Assembly (NCBI RefSeq): GCF_001315105.1
Contig: NZ_BAZR01000022.1
Coordinates: 32,613 to 96,612 of the forward strand
Origin: Paenibacillus sp. JCM 10914
GTDB taxonomy: Bacteria; Bacillota; Bacilli; Paenibacillales; Paenibacillaceae
Length of the DNA stretch: 64,000 nucleotides
Direction of reading: 5' to 3'
The notes under the pieces were generated by a model. The model was not told the origin of the DNA and did not search any database. It saw only the letters and a list, made by a program, of their open reading frames with translations. Below, piece by piece: positions 62,276-64,000 of the stretch; position 1 is the first letter of the stretch, and each line of letters opens with the position of its first letter. A program made the translations under genes and the position numbers.

Positions 62276-63142
62276 ATGCTGCAAGCCAAAGGATGGGAAC
62301 CTATCATGAAAAATCGTTTGTTCTCCAAGTTAACGGTATCGATTGCCGCAGTTGTATTTATCGTATCCATCGTCACTTACACTGCCGTCTCGGCCAACAA
62401 ACAGGGTGAGTCCGCTCCTCTGGCAGAAGCGGAGTCTGCAGCTGAGAACGCTGCAGCTGCTACTGATGAGACGTCTGAGCCCGCTGAGGTGTCTGAAACA
62501 GCCGAAGCTGCTCCTGTTGAAGTGTCTGCAGCTGCGACGGTTCCAGCCGAAGCACCGTCCCAGGAAGAGACGGCAGCGGCTTCTTCGACTGCATCAACTC
62601 AGGTATCCGAGAACGGCAATGAACAAGTTGTAGCAGATACAACGCCTGCTGCCCAGAAAGGCGGCAGCGTCGAGTCACCCTCGGCCGCATCCGGCCCGGC
62701 TGCAGCCAGCGTGAGCACGCCTGCTGCAAAGCAGCAAGCCCAACAGACGCCGGTCAGCACCCCAGTCAGCAGCCCTGCTGCGAATAAGCCTGCCGCTTCC
62801 ACGCCGCAAGCCAAGCAAGAGACGAAGCCGCAATCTACGCCTGTAACTCCGGCAGCCACGCCTGATTCAACACCGGCACCATCTTCCAGCCAGGCGGACA
62901 CTAAGTCTAAATCCGTAAACTTTGTCAATCAGCAATCGAGCAAGCCGCAGTCTGTTCCTGCGCCTGTCAAGGAAGAGAGCAAGCCGAAGGAATCACCCAA
63001 GTCGCAAAGCGATTCGAAGGCCCCTGCGTCGACGCCAGCATCCGAACCGACACCGGCCCCTGCTCCAACACCAACCCCCGCGCCAGCACCTGAGCCGACG
63101 CCTACTCCGGCCCCGGCTCCTGAAGAAGAAGAAATCTGCTAA
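62276..63142 (+). CDS. Membrane-anchored Pro/Ala/Ser/Thr-rich envelope protein
   Basis: A 288-aa protein with an N-terminal signal or anchor (after MLQAKGWEPIMKNRLFSKLT, hydrophobic VSIAAVVFIVSIVTYTAVSA). The rest is low complexity, rich in Ala, Pro, Ser, Thr, Glu and Lys, ending in tandem PAPTP/APEPTP units. Such regions usually span the cell wall. The ATG at 62276 has GGAGGAG about six bases upstream; ATG 62306 is an alternative. The last residues EEEEIC may be off frame, since a neighbouring frame ends EEEKSAK, so one base may be missing near 63125. Function is unknown. The next gene is 14 bases away. Confidence 0.7.
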   Translation: MLQAKGWEPIMKNRLFSKLTVSIAAVVFIVSIVTYTAVSANKQGESAPLAEAESAAENAAAATDETSEPAEVSETAEAAPVEVSAAATVPAEAPSQEETAAASSTASTQVSENGNEQVVADTTPAAQKGGSVESPSAASGPAAASVSTPAAKQQAQQTPVSTPVSSPAANKPAASTPQAKQETKPQSTPVTPAATPDSTPAPSSSQADTKSKSVNFVNQQSSKPQSVPAPVKEESKPKESPKSQSDSKAPASTPASEPTPAPAPTPTPAPAPEPTPTPAPAPEEEEIC

Positions 63143-63156
63143 GTAAAGGAGAGCCT

Positions 63157-64000
63157 ATGCAATCATCGATATCTATACGTAAACTACTCGCCCTACTCCT
63201 GGCAGTCGTCCTGACGCTGCCCGTTATCCATACCGGTTCGGCCCAAGCAGCCGAACCGCAGGCTCCCGCCGAGGCGGATGCTTTCGACTACTTCAAGCGC
63301 GTGTATCCGTCGCTGAGCCAGACGGACCACGTGTTCGAGACCGTGACCGCCCATGAGCTGTCGACGCTGCTTAACAGCGAAGGCACATATCTGGTGCTGA
63401 TCGGCGGCGCGTGGAGCCAAGATACGCAGGCGCAGATCGCCGAGATCAACGCGCAGGCCAAAGCCTACGGCGTCGAGAAAATCTACAATTTCGACACTCG
63501 TCTGGACGGCGCAAGTCTGGATATTACAGACGAAAACGCCGCCGACCTCGAGAAGAAGCTGTACGTCGACTTGGTGAACAACTATCTGCTGAACCTGCCG
63601 GCAACCGGTGCAGAGGTGAGCTATGGCCAAGGAGTCAGCGCCCATAAAATCACGGAGCCATTCCTGTTTGCCTATGAGAAAGGGCGCACGGAAGAGGATG
63701 AGGCAGCGCCGATCATCGCCTCCGCCTCATCTGATTGGAGCGAGGTGTTCAAAGCGATCGCTGTGGAGACGAACGGTAAGGAGATCGCGCAGCATGACAT
63801 CTTTACAGCGGAGGAGTATTTCACGACGGTCTATGATGACAAACTAAACCGTGCGATTTTCCGCGGCAAAGACGTGGTATTCGAGCACATCACATACCAT
63901 GAGCTGGAAGAGCTGCTGAAGACGGACGGCACGCACAACATCCTGATCGGCGGATCCTGGTGCCCGAACACCCAGCCTATCATCGGTCTGGTGAACGAAA
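63157..64000 (+). CDS. Secreted tandem thioredoxin-like protein, truncated by the window end
   Basis: The frame from ATG 63157 (AAAGGAGAG upstream) is open to the last base. Residues 1-35 are a signal peptide (LLALLLAVVLTLPVIHTGSA). Two homologous units follow, 182 residues apart. The first reads VFETVTAHELSTLL and LIGGAWSQDTQ, the second VFEHITYHELEELL and LIGGSWCPNTQ. The WCPNT site resembles a thioredoxin-type redox motif with a single Cys, and the first unit has Ser in its place, so only the second could be redox active. Extracellular thioredoxin-like repeats of this kind were not identified with a named family. The 3' end is not in the window. Confidence 0.8.
   Translation, partial: MQSSISIRKLLALLLAVVLTLPVIHTGSAQAAEPQAPAEADAFDYFKRVYPSLSQTDHVFETVTAHELSTLLNSEGTYLVLIGGAWSQDTQAQIAEINAQAKAYGVEKIYNFDTRLDGASLDITDENAADLEKKLYVDLVNNYLLNLPATGAEVSYGQGVSAHKITEPFLFAYEKGRTEEDEAAPIIASASSDWSEVFKAIAVETNGKEIAQHDIFTAEEYFTTVYDDKLNRAIFRGKDVVFEHITYHELEELLKTDGTHNILIGGSWCPNTQPIIGLVNE

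Overview
The window looks like the chromosome of a Paenibacillus-type Firmicute. The reasons are several S-layer-homology (SLH) surface proteins, copper-amine-oxidase-type stalk domains, strong AAGGAGG-like ribosome binding sites with frequent TTG/GTG starts, WXG100 remnants and a non-ribosomal peptide synthetase remnant. No tRNA, rRNA, CRISPR array or prophage module was recognised.

Layout. 1-1.8 kb: an intact IS1182-type insertion sequence. 1.8-5.3 kb: small or damaged genes, including a frameshifted tRNA-dihydrouridine synthase and a lipoprotein remnant. 5.4-10.1 kb: a TetR regulator with an 18-bp palindrome, then an NCS1-type permease, a DUF917 protein and a HyuA-like hydantoinase/oxoprolinase, probably one catabolic operon. 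10.3-18 kb: an SLH protein, a frameshifted DUF4317 gene, a zinc alcohol dehydrogenase, a mazEF toxin-antitoxin pair and a collagen-like surface protein. 18.1-22.5 kb (minus strand): a six-gene operon of a 58-aa membrane protein, a Mutator-family transposase homologue that has lost two of three catalytic residues, an ABC ATPase, two paralogous permeases and a DUF4097 protein. 22.7-27.4 kb: an NRPS condensation-domain remnant, an MFS exporter, a GntR-regulated ABC exporter and a type II thioesterase, likely the debris of a peptide-antibiotic cluster. 27.5-30.3 kb: purine permease plus guanine deaminase. 30.5-35.1 kb: two small envelope proteins, then a CdaR regulator facing glycerate kinase and a frameshifted GntP permease. 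35.3-38.4 kb: an eroded WXG100/polymorphic-toxin locus with an XRE-TPR regulator flanked by two copies of a 35-bp promoter-like element. 38.5-46.3 kb: a Gfo/Idh oxidoreductase, a LacI regulator, two LacI-type palindromes and a 1757-aa multimodular GH30 glycosidase anchored by SLH domains. 46.3-48 kb: a stalk-bearing Cu/Zn superoxide dismutase and another WXG100 remnant. 48-55 kb: an oligopeptide ABC transporter operon behind a 22-bp perfect palindrome, closed by an ArsR-like regulator. 55-64 kb: OsmC protein, a GLUG/Ig/SLH surface protein broken by two frameshifts, a STAND ATPase with a GNAT-like insert, a Pro/Ala-rich envelope protein and a secreted tandem thioredoxin-like protein cut by the window end.

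Two patterns stand out. First, at least seven otherwise conserved genes carry one- or two-base frameshifts, which suggests either sequencing errors or real decay. Second, the most unusual candidate systems are the catalytically dead transposase embedded in an ABC-transporter operon and the repeated element around the XRE-TPR regulator in the toxin graveyard. Function names below rest on motif recognition by eye; no database search was run.
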